Assembly: GCA_025267735.1 (NCBI GenBank) | Contig: CM046309.1 | Span: 60,267,319 to 60,331,318, forward strand | Length of the DNA: 64,000 bases | From: Mactra quadrangularis | Lineage: Eukaryota; Mollusca; Bivalvia; Venerida; Mactridae | Direction: 5' to 3' | Shown: piece after piece, positions 23,910 through 35,322 of the stretch | How positions within the stretch are numbered: the first letter of the stretch is position 1 | Layout of the letters: each line of letters starts with the position of its first letter | Translations under genes and position numbers: made by a program | Notes under the pieces: model-generated | Databases searched by the model: none | Seen by the model: the letters and a program-made list of their open reading frames with translations, nothing else | What the model was told of the DNA's origin: nothing

Positions 23910-25565
23910 AAATGAAATTGTAACCAAACTTTTGGTGAGCACTATAAATACCGTTTACTAGGAACGTTAGAAATGTAAGCAAGAAATGTACGTAGAGAGA
24001 TTTTGATGGAGTCTTGATTAGATGTTTAACAACGTTTAAATATTTCTGTTATTCTATTTTACTGTAGTTAACAAGTTGTTAACATAATTTAAGGCTGTTA
24101 GAATCTATATCCGCATTCTGATCGTTCAAAATCGTTTAAGATCGTGAGTTTCCGTAATAATCCACGATAACGCGGAATTCGGAATCCATCTGGCATTTAC
24201 GTTAAATACAACAATGCATAACTATGATAGTCTTTGGTGGAAGCATTTTTTCTATGATAAAATAATTGCAAATTTATTATAATTGATGCATGGAATTAAG
24301 TTCGAAGTGATAAAATGACGAAAAAGTGGCCCAGAGACAAGACGCTGAGCTTCGGGATCGAGATGTCTAAATGGTTCTATAGTCCCGTCATGAGCACGAA
24401 GTAAAAGGCTCTAAAGTATACGGGGGGGGGGTGATATATATTTAAGTCTTGCTTGGTCTTAGTTATGTTCAGAGTTTACAAGCAGGTGTCATATGACCAA
24501 GAAATACTAGTTTCATTGCAGTAAGTCCAATCCTTCCAACAAAATGTTCCAACAAAAGTCCTTCTCAAACAATGTACAAGCATCAATTAACGAATTTTTC
24601 TCAAGTCACGCGGTTCCCCAGACGATTGTTCGAAAAGTACGAGTTATGTCAGACTATCCCTAAAGTTACAAAACGAACACACGCACGCACATTGTCTTCC
24701 CAACATGCGCCTGACCTTTTAGCAATAAGAACATTGTATGTGATAAGTATAGTGTTATTCAAACATTCGAGAACATTCAAACGTGGCATAAACAATTTAC
24801 TCACCGATTTCTCGTCCAGAAATAGTGCTAAGTACATCACGTAGACCGATTGTCTTCAAATCGCTATTTTATTTCACTCTCTTTTGCAACCAGTGGCCCC
24901 GTCTTTTTCTGGCGACGAGGGGTGCTGCAACCTTCAAACCTTTATCAAATAGTTTTGCTAACTACTGTAAGACAACAGGATATTTTTCATTGGTAGCGAC
25001 TTCAAGGTTTTCTAATTCAGACCTTTTCTACAATGTCATTTAATGCCAAGCATGCGTAATGCTAGAATAAAATATATTGAGCAGATATGCATTATTAGAA
25101 GTATAACTAACTTACTCATATACTCAGCAAAAAAGAAACTTTTCATTACGTTTATATTTCAGTGCGTACTCAACTTACGTAATAAGCAATTCTACCTCAT
25201 TTGATTGACCGGTCGATATATTACACAAACCTGATAATCTCGTGCAATTGTATTGTGCACGTGCGACTTAGACGCCGATTTCCGGTTTTTAACACAGAGC
25301 GCGCCTCAAATAATCTCATGTCAAATTCAGTTAAGTTTCTTGCACAGAAACTTTTCTCTCTTTTTCACAACATCGGAAATAAAACATTATTAATAATCTT
25401 AAGATTTTAAGCGGCTAAACAGTAAATTATTTAGTTGCTTTTCTAGCTCAGTACTGGGAGACCAATGGCCAAATTCCTAAACATATTGCTAGCTTTCACT
25501 TCATCCCCTGGTACACTCGATTTAATATTACAAACTTATTTACTTCTGGTGTAAGAAGGGTACCT
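23910..25565. other. Noncoding stretch
   Basis: A run of ten G bases occurs at 24422-24431. Open frames at 24572-24844, 24825-25043 and 25201-25410 are unrecognised. Confidence 0.4.
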
Positions 25566-25571
25566 GCTGTC

Positions 25572-25757
25572 TGTTCAATTATCCCGAAGTTTCCAAAACG
25601 TTCCGTAACGGAAGTGTCGGAACAACTCAACCCAAAAACAACTCAACCAGAGACAACTCAATCCCCTATTAACGGGTTGAGTTGTCCCAACTTTGAGTTA
25701 TGCACGGGTTGAGTTGTCTTCGGGTTGAGTTGTCCCGTACCCGTAACGTTTTGATCA
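25572..25757. mobile_element. F1b MITE, second copy
   Basis: TGTTCAATTATCCCGAAG and the ACAACTCAACC / GGGTTGAGTTGT core match the copy at 17496-17700. The right end is eroded near 25757. Confidence 0.65.
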
Positions 25758-25759
25758 CA

Positions 25760-26222
25760 CACGCCATCATTGGCCCACACTGTAACCAACGGTAAAAGTT
25801 ATCGCCAAATTATTAAGTATATTGCAACACATCTACCCTACAAAGTAAGTAAAATGTAAAAATCTGGTGGCAGAAACATGCCACCATATAAATGATATAG
25901 GGTTTAGTAAAATACAATCTTATGTAACAACATTTACGAATATTCTGTTTCTATCATGCGTTTAAAAGATTTTAAGTCCATTCGTGTATAGATATCAATA
26001 ATGAGACGTTACCATGGTGACAGTCAACAAAGATATACAAATGTATTTTCGTCGTAAATATCCTTTGAATGACACCGTATTTCCTCACAAAGCACATGGA
26101 AAAACATGTGTTTTCATCTATCATTGTGTGTTAATATCCTGCTTACATACATATATCTATTTCCCAGACAAGGTTTTTATCACTTCGATGTAGGGCGCAT
26201 AGAAACCATGGCCATTTTCAGA
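25760..26222. other. Noncoding stretch with a solo element end
   Basis: TGGTGGCAGAAACATGCCACCA at 25865-25886 is a small palindrome identical to the terminal sequence of the element at 1-310, standing alone here. Otherwise nothing is recognised. Confidence 0.4.
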
Positions 26223-26224
26223 GT

Positions 26225-26299
26225 CTTGCATCAAATACTAGAAGGCGCGATATAACCTTTTTGTGTTGATGCGCCGTAAACCCCAAACAAACAAACATC
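26225..26299 (+). mobile_element. SINE 3' tail (GGCGC variant)
   Basis: GAAGGCGCGATATAACC and TGATGCGCCGTAAACCCC followed by a CAAA tail. The inverted counterpart is at 57768-57830. It resembles the SINE-A end and is probably the tail of another SINE family. Confidence 0.5.
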
Positions 26300-26475
26300 A
26301 AATACTGGTGGGGACAGTGCTCCAATGTAAGGACGCGCGCTCTGGGATTGATAGAATCCAGGTTCAAACCCTACTAGGGGAAATGCTAGTTTCCGTGAGC
26401 AAGAAATTAACCAACAGTTGTTCCACTCCACCCAGGTTTAAATTGGTACTGTGAGGAATCACCTGCCTGAAGGTT
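26300..26475 (+). mobile_element. SINE-B copy
   Basis: The B box GGTTCAAACCCTACTAGGG is followed by GAGCAAGAAATTAACC and CACTCCACCCAGGTTTAAA, in the same order as other SINE-B copies. It directly abuts the SINE tail at 26225-26299. Confidence 0.68.
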
Positions 26476-26479
26476 TATA

Positions 26480-27280
26480 TGTATATACATGTACATGTAT
26501 AATTATGTATTAAGTCGGTCAACAACAAAGGCAAAGTAGGTCGGTTAATTTACCTTTTATGTACTCAAAGAATTGAACATAATATCTTATAACCTAACCA
26601 AGAAATATACTCACCTACATTGCAGACATAATTAAAGTTTAAGAAAACATAAATCTCTCAGCCTTTTCATTAAAATTTTCTTTACGACAAATTTATCCTG
26701 CGTGTCATGGAATCAGTCTTTTAATTACAGCTTAAAATCGTCTTACATGTATATTCCGCCAAGCCTTGCAATCAGGAATCTAATGACACCATATATGGTC
26801 ATTTCCAGGAATTTTTCCAAATATGGAACTATGTAAGACGACAATGTTGTTTTTTTTCAATATTAAGTTCAATGTTGTAAAAACTGATACAATTCTAAGA
26901 CAATGTCAGAAATATAATTCCATGGAAATCAGTTTGGTTTTTTCATTGATTTCAGTAACATATATAATTCAAGGAAATTCTCAATGTTTTTGCGGGTTAC
27001 CTTAGAAACGGTCTTGCGGAACAAATAAATATATAAATGTGATTAAATCATTTTCTGATGAATTCTTAAATCTGAGTTTAAGAAAAAAACAACGATGTGT
27101 CTTTTAATGAATGATTTAAGTATTGCTTTGATACAAAACTATGAGTTTTATTCACCATTTTGAACATAATGTGCTAAATCTATTTCCTAAATGCTTCTAT
27201 TTTAAGGGTTCTTTCTCATATAATAGGTTGTTTTGGTATTCTAAAATAAAGGGTCGATGTCTGAAATTGGGTTAAGAAAA
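26480..27280. other. Noncoding stretch, nothing recognised
   Basis: AT-rich sequence with no supported gene or repeat. Confidence 0.45.
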
Positions 27281-27284
27281 TGAA

Positions 27285-27592
27285 TTCTAAACGTTTTAAG
27301 ACAAACAGACTTATAGATTGAAAGTAAAATAAAATAAAAGTTGCAAGAAATGCACGATTCCTAATGTTTTAAAACAAACTAACCTATAGATTTGTGAGTT
27401 AAATAAAATAAGAATTGCAAGAAACGCACAAGTCCTAATGTTTTAAGACAAACTGGCCTATTGATTTGTGAGTTAAATAAAATAAGAATTGCAAGAAACG
27501 CACAATTCCTAATATTTTTAAGGCAAACTGAAGTATAAGTTTTTTTAAATACGTTATAATAAATATAATAGTTGCAAGAAACGCACTAAAAT
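27285..27592. repeat. 74-bp tandem repeat, about four copies
   Basis: The unit contains CCTAATGTTTTAAGACAAAC, TAAATAAAATAAGAATTGCA and AGAAACGCAC. CTAAT words lie at 27361, 27435 and 27509, exactly 74 bases apart. The outer copies are more diverged. Confidence 0.85.
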
Positions 27593-27664
27593 CATCTATA
27601 CTGTTACAAAATGTGTATGTATCTAAATGAATATCACAATCTTTGAAGTCCGAACATTACAGAA

Positions 27665-28104
27665 TTAGGGCTGCTGCGAGTATCCGAGTACTCGCGGGTA
27701 TTCGCGATCCCGACCAGAAAATCGAGTACGAATATTCGTCACGTCCGAAATCGTCAGATCGCAATCTATTTTTTTGAAATAATAAAAGAACATAATTACC
27801 ACTGAAAACGAGCCGCACTACTAAGGAAAATTTTAATTTTATACAAAATTTCGGTTGATACACTTTTTAAACAAAAATGTTATCACTGAAAATGACCATA
27901 AAACGTCTGGCAATACAAATGTTTGGAGTACACGGTTTTCCATTTAGTTAAAGCTTCTGTAATCCTTCACTTTAACTTTTGTTATTACATGCATTCCTGT
28001 ATGTTTCTCCATTAACAAGTGATTTGTGGTTCGGTTCGTGAATCGCTACACATGAATCGTGGTTCGGATCGGATCGCCACTTGTTCAACGATCCACAGCC
28101 CTAA
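27665..28104. mobile_element. Inverted-repeat element family F5 (TTAGGGCTG ends)
   Basis: The left end TTAGGGCTGCTGCGA and right end CGATCCACAGCCCTAA are inverted. The subterminal text is rich in TCG/CGA words. Related ends occur at 44256, 46300-46687 and 54250. The CAGGGCTGT-like ends suggest a hAT-type derivative; that is inference. Confidence 0.6.
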
Positions 28105-28799
28105 GAATAATACTTATATTTCTCAAACTACAAAAGGAATACAAATGCTAAATTCTGATAACTTCATGTTTGTAAAGCAGTTTTCAAGTTTACTGTTGAT
28201 AAATATATCTTCATATAGTGGCTTTAAACCCCTTCCAAAGTCTTCCAATACAAATTGAGAATTTTAGAATTGGTGATATTTTAGTTGAAATGTGTGTCCG
28301 TACAGCTTTAAAACACGTAAACTGAACCTTTCACTCAGTGTTTTTTTGAACTCCAGAATAATGCAAGTCTGATGATGAGAAGGTTTCAATACCAAATGCA
28401 TTAAATCTGCAAATAATTGTATTGTATGATATTAAACACTGTTGTTGTTTTTTTCACTAGAATAGATAAAACTAAGCAGATGTGTTTTTTTCTCCACAAC
28501 TTGTGCGGGCTTCATTTGTAATGTTTATTACCATTGTACGCTATGTTTACGTCAATCGTTTACTATAATACATGATTCGTTCATTTACATACCCAACAAT
28601 CACCGACCACCAATGTTTTTAAAACGTTTCCCATAGCATACTAGAAACACACCATAAGAATTTTACTTCAAGTTTACAGGGATTTGAGAATGCCGGGTTT
28701 TAATTCAAGGGATATGAACTGCACTATCTAAGAGATAAGATCAAGCACCGAGGTTTTAAAAATTGAGATCGAACTTCATGCTAAGTATCATTGCCCATG

Positions 28800-28915
28800 A
28801 CCATATGCGATGCGATGCGGTGCGAAGTTAAAGGATACGATGCGATACGTTCCGCGCAGGGCAGTGTGGTGTAGTGCGGTGCAATGCGATGCGATGCGAT
28901 GCAAATAGATACAAT
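28800..28915. repeat. Degenerate GATGC simple repeat
   Basis: Repeated GATGC/GGTGC/GATAC pentamers, for example GATGCGATGCGATGCGATGC at about 28887-28906. Confidence 0.7.
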
Positions 28916-29949
28916 ACGATACAAGTTCGATTTCATATTCTGCTGCTTTTCCTTTATTATAAAGCGCTGAAAATCACCGGTCTTGGCATTCGAAACTACC
29001 ATGGCGCTCTTGCACGCAGATAAACCTCGGATATCATTAGGAGAAAAAGTAGATATAGGAATTTTGTTTCAGTGGTAATATATTCTGAACTACGCAGAAA
29101 TACGACGTGTGAGACTCTGTACTGATGAAATGATGTGACAAAGTGTGTAACAATGTCATTATTAAATATTTTCATGAAAATGACAGTCGCCGGACCTTAT
29201 AACCTGGTTGTATTCCTACTACGTCTGATTTCCGAGATATATCTTCGTAGATGATCGCTGAGGTTGTTCCGAATGCAGTCTTGGGTCGAATTGTTTCAAA
29301 TACATTTACGTATCCACGGAGCACTTCATAACCACGGCAGATAAATTAAAACTTAAGACATACAGTCTATACTTGTTATTTAGCAATTAGACATAAAAAC
29401 AACATCAAAAACAAAAACTAAATTTAAAGTTATCAAAGACTAATGATGGATAATTTCTCGCCAGTTCTGTTTCGTGAACAATTGCTACAAGGTACCGGTT
29501 AATTATTACTTGTTAACAACAGATTACTGTGGAAAACTAAATGGTCCGTGGTATTATTTACAGACCCGATGTCTGCTTTGATTTATAAGCAAAGTTATAA
29601 AACATACATTAAACGATTGACCCACGATGACGTATTGTTTTGGTCAATTACAATACGCGCTTTTTCATTGGTTATACGTGTTTAACACTTCTAATGCGGG
29701 TGTGACGTCATCATTTTATGTGCACTCAAGATACACAAGTTGCACCCGGTAAGTGAGCTGGTTTCGTCAGGTACATGCATTCTAGAAACTCCATACCCCC
29801 TTTCGGCTAACTTAGCTTATGAATTTCGAAGATGGTTGAGTAAATTGGTATAACACGGCAAAAGGAAACAATATTGTTTTGCAACTTTGAGAACTTCCTG
29901 TTACGCATGCGCATATCGACTCTTCCGGTTCCATCACTACTTTCACTCT

Positions 29950-30227
29950 TTGAAGATTCTAAGCATACCATGGCAGTCTTACTACATGAACACGTCACAA
30001 GGACGATCTGTCGGCCATCGAAGTCAATGACTTCATATTCAGCGGAGAATCGTAGCTTGTGTCGCCATTTTGCGAACGGATATGACTAGCCGCGACGGAA
30101 TTCTGGCATTGGAATGGTCGGATTTGAAGTCGATCGTTCCAAACATCTGCACAACGGTTGTGGTCTCGGCAATATAAAACAAAACTGTCATTGACAAAAA
30201 AACAATCATTGTGATTTTGTATTTCAA
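29950..30227 (-). CDS. Unrecognised frames with a possible signal anchor, low support
   Basis: On the minus strand an ATG at 30225-30227 opens a 62-codon frame starting with a hydrophobic segment (MIVFLSMTVLFYIAE). Overlapping it, a second frame reads through EYEVIDFDGRQIVLVTCS and ends near a potential GTATGC donor. Neither matches a family I know, and the plus strand is also open here. It could be a 5' exon or chance. Confidence 0.18.
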
Positions 30228-31144
30228 TAATGACTTTTCGCTTGCTCTCTTTGAGTTAAACTTAAAGACAGCTCTTCAAAGACGAAGTAAATTTTGATAA
30301 CTTAAAGTTTAACAAAAAAGTTAAACAAAGTATTCGCAAAGTCAGTCCAGTTTTCAACTGTGAACAAAATTAATGGGAAATAGATATCGTACATTCTTTT
30401 GCTGTCAGTCCGGGACTAGCAATTTTTGTTAATAAAACGAGAAACAGGTGGTTAAAGGCTTCAGTAATGACAAGGAATGATTAGATGTGCGACAATTTCT
30501 TTTGTCATCAAAGCGTTTGAAGTTTCAGATGTTCGGCGGCTTTGAAACGTGAAAGATCGCTCTTCAATTGCAAATGATGGCAAACGGTGGACCATTGAGT
30601 CGCAATCACTCGAGAGACTGCCAGTGTCACCAACTGAACGTGGAATGTTCATTCAATGAACAGCGCGTGCCTTGGATATACTGTTAATACAAAAACAAAT
30701 AACGAACACATCAAATAACAATGAATAAAAAGCTGTCTATGGCCCGTGTCTAAATGTGTATAAACATTCTTGTTAAAAAGTACAACGTCGTTTGAAAAAC
30801 TGACTTCAAAGCTCTATCAAATATTTGTAATAGGCTTACGGATCGCTCGTCCATTGAGAAATAAAGGGGACTGTTTCTTTTGACAAAACTCTTTGGTAAA
30901 TAAACTCTGGGTTTGTCCGTTATAGGAAGAAAGGGTTATAGTTATATTTCAAACGTGACTTTCCAAGTGGCTCACTTTGTTTTCAACAAACAAATTGTTA
31001 ATATAGGACTCAATTTGAATTTATAATTTATCGTTAATAACTCCAGACTCAAACAAATCGTTTTCTATTTACGTTTCCACGGTATTAATATCATTTAAAC
31101 ACGGCTTTTTACGATACTAATGTAAATAGTACAATTAAGTTCAG

Positions 31145-31435
31145 GGGCGGATCTAGGATTTTTTCTAGGGGGGGGGGGGGGTCCGAACTTTTTCTAGGGG
31201 GGGGTCCAGACTTTCGAACCACAAACACATTATACACTTTTTGTAGAATAATGCAATATATTAATAATAAAAACTGCATAACCATTAAATCTATTATAAG
31301 CACCGAGACAATTTGCTTCATCAAGTTCATGCTACTTAAAAATGACTGACAGTCAAGAAATATACATATGGAAAGGTACATTTGGAAATTCTAGGGGTCC
31401 AGACCCCCTGACCCCCCCCCCGCTAGATCCGCCTA
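31145..31435 (+). mobile_element. Inverted-repeat element family F6 (GGCGGATCTAG ends)
   Basis: GGGGCGGATCTAGGATTTTT at the left is mirrored by CGCTAGATCCGCC at the right. Long G runs follow the left end and C runs precede the right end (14 G near 31169). The core contains CACATTATACAC and AAGCACCGAGA. Copies are at 42165-42466 and, inverted, 43213-43473. Confidence 0.82.
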
Positions 31436-31497
31436 TGAAGTTCCACTATTATGACCATCAAAATCGATGGTCTTCATTGGTCTCAATATAGGGACCA

Positions 31498-31820
31498 GGG
31501 GCAGCATATTATCAAAAATCTTACGATAATTTTACAATACAATATAGAAGAATTTACGACTAAAATCAAGCGTAAGACTTCGCTTGATATTACGGTCCCT
31601 TATTGTCTTTTTAAATAAATCATTTTGGAACTTAAAAAAATGTCAAACAATCGCAAACATCACAAATAAACTGCAGATTGACGGTATTGGTTATACCACG
31701 CTCGAAATCGAACTCTGTAGCCTGGGCAGCATATTATCAAAAATCTTACGATCATTTAACAATACAATATAGAAGGATTTACGACTAAAATCGGTCGTAA
31801 GACGCTTGACAATACGGATT
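31498..31820. mobile_element. Two copies of the TATTATCAA element in direct repeat
   Basis: GGGCAGCATATTATCAAAAATCTTACGAT begins near 31509 and again near 31724. Each runs about 95 bases through ACAATACAATATAGAAG to GTAAGAC and a TTACGG/ATACGG end. A third, diverged copy is at 1235-1315. Confidence 0.65.
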
Positions 31821-31824
31821 CGTA

Positions 31825-32120
31825 GCCTAGTGTGCTGACCACGGCTACACAAATTACACGACAAGAAATCAGGGTCTTTAAACACGTTATATATTATTAC
31901 AACTAATGAAGAAAATAAAAGATTACATGACTGTTAAAATAAATATCAAACTATATGATTGTTACTATTGTTTATTGTACGATGTGACAATGAACAGGAG
32001 TCTCATACGGGTTATAAGGAGAAGCTGTCAGTTTAGTTCATACTGATTCAGTTTAGCTCGATTGTGAAACAAGTTCTTTGCAACTTAGATGTATCACTTT
32101 CGATACCGCTTCATGGTCCA
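31825..32120. other. Noncoding stretch, nothing recognised
   Basis: AT-rich sequence between repeat elements. Confidence 0.4.
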
Positions 32121-32123
32121 CCG

Positions 32124-32205
32124 CATTCTCGTACCCCGAAGTTATCAAGATTCTCGCTAGTATCGAGAATCCTACTAGACTCTGGGTACGAGAATTAGTC
32201 TACCA
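32124..32205. mobile_element. Short palindromic element (ATTCTCGTACCC)
   Basis: ATTCTCGTACCCC is mirrored by TGGGTACGAGAAT, with an inner ATTCTCG / CGAGAAT pair. A shorter version with the same ends occurs at 42937-42977. Confidence 0.6.
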
Positions 32206-32209
32206 GTAC

Positions 32210-32808
32210 TCCTAGTAAGATTTCTTGCTCAAGGAAATAGTTACTTGCTGAGCTAGAACTACAAACTTTCTTGCGCAGGGAAACAAGTTGTTGGCCTCTT
32301 GTAAAAGGGTTAGGGGGTACTAATAAAGAATAGTTTCGTAAGTGTTGTTGTTGTTGTTGAAACTCAAACACACTATTAACGTGGCTACAACATACATGTG
32401 CCGAGTCGACATTTGTTTAGGATAACAATACTTATGTAAGCCAACTGTTGCTAACAAACAAATAAACAAGCGTTGAGGAGAGGCGTTTAATCAAAATATC
32501 AAATCATGACTTCTAAAATTGTCCTATCATAAAAACAAACTTAGTTCAATAACAACTTAATACTCGGTGACTTAGTACTACTTTAGCCATATAGTGACTA
32601 GTTTACCTCGCACTGTGGGTCTAGCTAAGTACCAACGTGGTTGCGGTGATAATATGGCAAATGTATTGTCAACGAATGACCAACGTTCGTGGCATTTATA
32701 TAAAATAGCGATGACGATGTATGAAAAAGATTATTTTTATTCCAACCCGATTGTTTTTCTCCGTGGATCGAACAAATGTTGATAATGACTTTTGTAGCCT
32801 CGATAGGG
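32210..32808. other. Noncoding stretch
   Basis: A GTTGTTGTTGTTGTTG microsatellite lies at about 32343-32358. The two overlapping open frames at 32594-32828 are unrecognised. Confidence 0.4.
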
Positions 32809-32811
32809 ATA

Positions 32812-33310
32812 TACTGTATAACCTGCATTAAGCAGCCAATGAAGTGATGTGACTAGATTGGTCGCTAACAGCAGGTGACCACTTAATCCAGGTTCAGAAT
32901 AAAATTAGTCCAATCTGAATGGGTATTTTTATGCAGTTTTTTATTAAATGATCTTCAAAATGGACACAAGTGACAATGTCAGCTGTAAATTGGAAGTCTT
33001 ACTTTTTGTATCACTCTTTGTTGGTAAAGTTTGACTTTTAGTACTCACATGGGTGGTTTGTCACACGTCTGGAACATTATACAATGATGGTGACACTTTG
33101 TTAATTCTAAAATTTAATTGACTGTAACCACGTCTTAATACAGGTAAATTGATGAATTTGTAAGGAAATAGGTGAACACTGGCCACAGACAGCAGGTGGC
33201 TGCTTATTACAGGTGCAAAATAGAGTGATTTTTGTTGGTGGAAGCCAGATTGGCCACTTACAGCAGATGACCGCTGATAGCAGGAGGTTGTTAAGACAGG
33301 TTCTACTGTA
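32812..33310. mobile_element. Mariner-like MITE of about 500 bp (TACTGTATAACCTG ends)
   Basis: TACTGTATAACCTGC at the left and CAGGTTCTACTGTA at the right are inverted. The subterminal text repeats phrases such as GCAGGTGACCACTTAA and GGTGGCTGCTTATTACAGG. TA-flanked TACTGTA-type ends are common in Tc1/mariner-derived MITEs; the superfamily is inference. Confidence 0.6.
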
Positions 33311-33311
33311 T

Positions 33312-35320
33312 TTAATTCAGAAATAATTAATAGGTATTACACGTGCGAGCCATCTTTGATTTCGAAACACTCAAAGCAATTTAAAGTCCTTTAAACTTAA
33401 AGTAAACGAATTGACTGATAGTATTTCAAGCGAATAAACGTTTGTGAATTGATACTGTTAAACACTACTTTAGTAATTACAGTTTACAGTTCTGTTCTGT
33501 TCTCGTCCGTTTTGCTAATTATAGCTTAGCCAATCAATGCAGGTGATTTAGGGCTAGCTAATTGGTGATTAAGAACAATACAGCTTAACACTTTATGTAC
33601 GCTACGCTAACATCATAAAGATCGCAACAATATATAAAAGATAACGTTTAAACTAATATTTGGTACAATTATATTATTTAAAACGCGGCAAACGCCACGT
33701 GCGAGATATCAAAGACGTGCGACAGTTTAGAACACCGGTGAGAATTCTCCCCCTAATTGCAAGCCATCGTATGAAAAGCTTTGAAGTGCTTAATGATCAG
33801 TTTATTTTATTGCCATCATTACAAAGTACTTGAGGTTTAAAATGGCGTTAAATTATTATTTAGATCACTTCAAAACAAGAAAAAGACACATTTGATGGAT
33901 AAAAAATGTTTGTAATAAATATGCATAGCATAGGACACCTTTAGATCTTTAATCACCCAGGTTTTGTTTTAGGAATAAAATCAAGTCATTTGGTCCCCCC
34001 AAACCACAAATCAAACCAAAAAGTCCCTAAATGACCACATGATGGGGACAACCAGAGATTTATTTTCCTGAGCTATCTGGGCCGTAAATTTTAATGATGT
34101 TGCTATCCAATACATGTACATTTAAAATAACATATTGCAATAACAAATAAATAATCAGCTGGCGATTCGTCCGATTTCAACTTAAATGAACAGTACGAAA
34201 ACTGGTATATCGCCGATAAAATCTATATTGTGGACTCCGGTCAAGAGATGAAACTTCAAAATGTAAGAAAATGCCGCCATTGTGTACTTAATATTATACT
34301 GTTAAATTATTCCGTACTGTATAAGTCGACTGGCGGCACCCTTTGATAATCCGTGTGATGTATACCGGTTCAAACATATAGAATGCGGGGTAACCTCTCA
34401 TATATTTCCATAATTTCAAAATGATAGACAATGTCGGTGAAAAACACTTGAAAGATGAAAGATTATGAATATTTAAAAGTTATGTTAACATTATCGTGTC
34501 CCTCCATCCCAAAGATCTTTGCGTCTTTGATGACTTCTCGCGTTTCATCATCTTGAGCTACAAGCCGCAAAAATTGTTCCAAGTAATTACTTAGTATCAT
34601 AACAAGGTAAACATAAAAGTTGATTATCATTTTTTAAGATATCAAAGAGCCGCCGACGTGAAGTGATCTATGATACGGGTACATTATGTCTACCTGGCTT
34701 GGCTTATATTCACCGCCGACTCTTTGATTCGAGTGATTTTGGCGGTTGGTTCAAAGAAAAGACTCAGGGGTCAAAGTTTAAAGCTATCAGTACGACGTCT
34801 CATATTTTTCTATTGTTAAAATGGTTTATGCGAAATTCACCAGTAGGTATTAACTGTTCTTCCCAAGTACGCATTAATGAATGATTCCTTTGAAGTTAAT
34901 TGATATTTGCCGCCAGTTAATAAGTTAAAAGCGCCTCTTCCACCTTGTTTATGTTTGTAGTTTGTTTTCATGTATTTTGATAGCATTGATTGACAGCTAC
35001 CGCCCTGTGTAGAGTTCAATTACTCACGTTATTGCTTGTATTTCTCAGTATTCTACAACATACCACTTTCCTTTCATCTCGTCAATACAAATATACATTC
35101 AGCAACATAGATAACGCGCCACACTTACTTCGCCCGACGCACGTACTTATCATTTCGCGCGGACTTTACTCCGCGCGAACTTCCTGTGGTGGTTATTTCC
35201 CTTTGTTTAATCAAGTAGCTATACGTGACGTAAGCACTGTGCGGATTTTGTACTACGTGCTGTAATTGAATCGTCAGAAATTTTGGCTACTGTATGAGCG
35301 ATTATTCGTTCCTATTAATA
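33312..35320. other. Noncoding stretch, nothing recognised
   Basis: Frames at 34663-34884, 34837-35019 (minus) and 34990-35265 were read without recognising a family. Confidence 0.4.
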
Positions 35321-35322
35321 AA

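Larger units (their letters stand above)
28106..31140. other. Long noncoding stretch with weak coding candidates
   Basis: Apart from the ATGCG-type simple repeat (28800-28915) and the frames at 29950-30227, nothing is recognised. The part from about 29880 to 30200 has more CpG than its surroundings. Confidence 0.35.
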
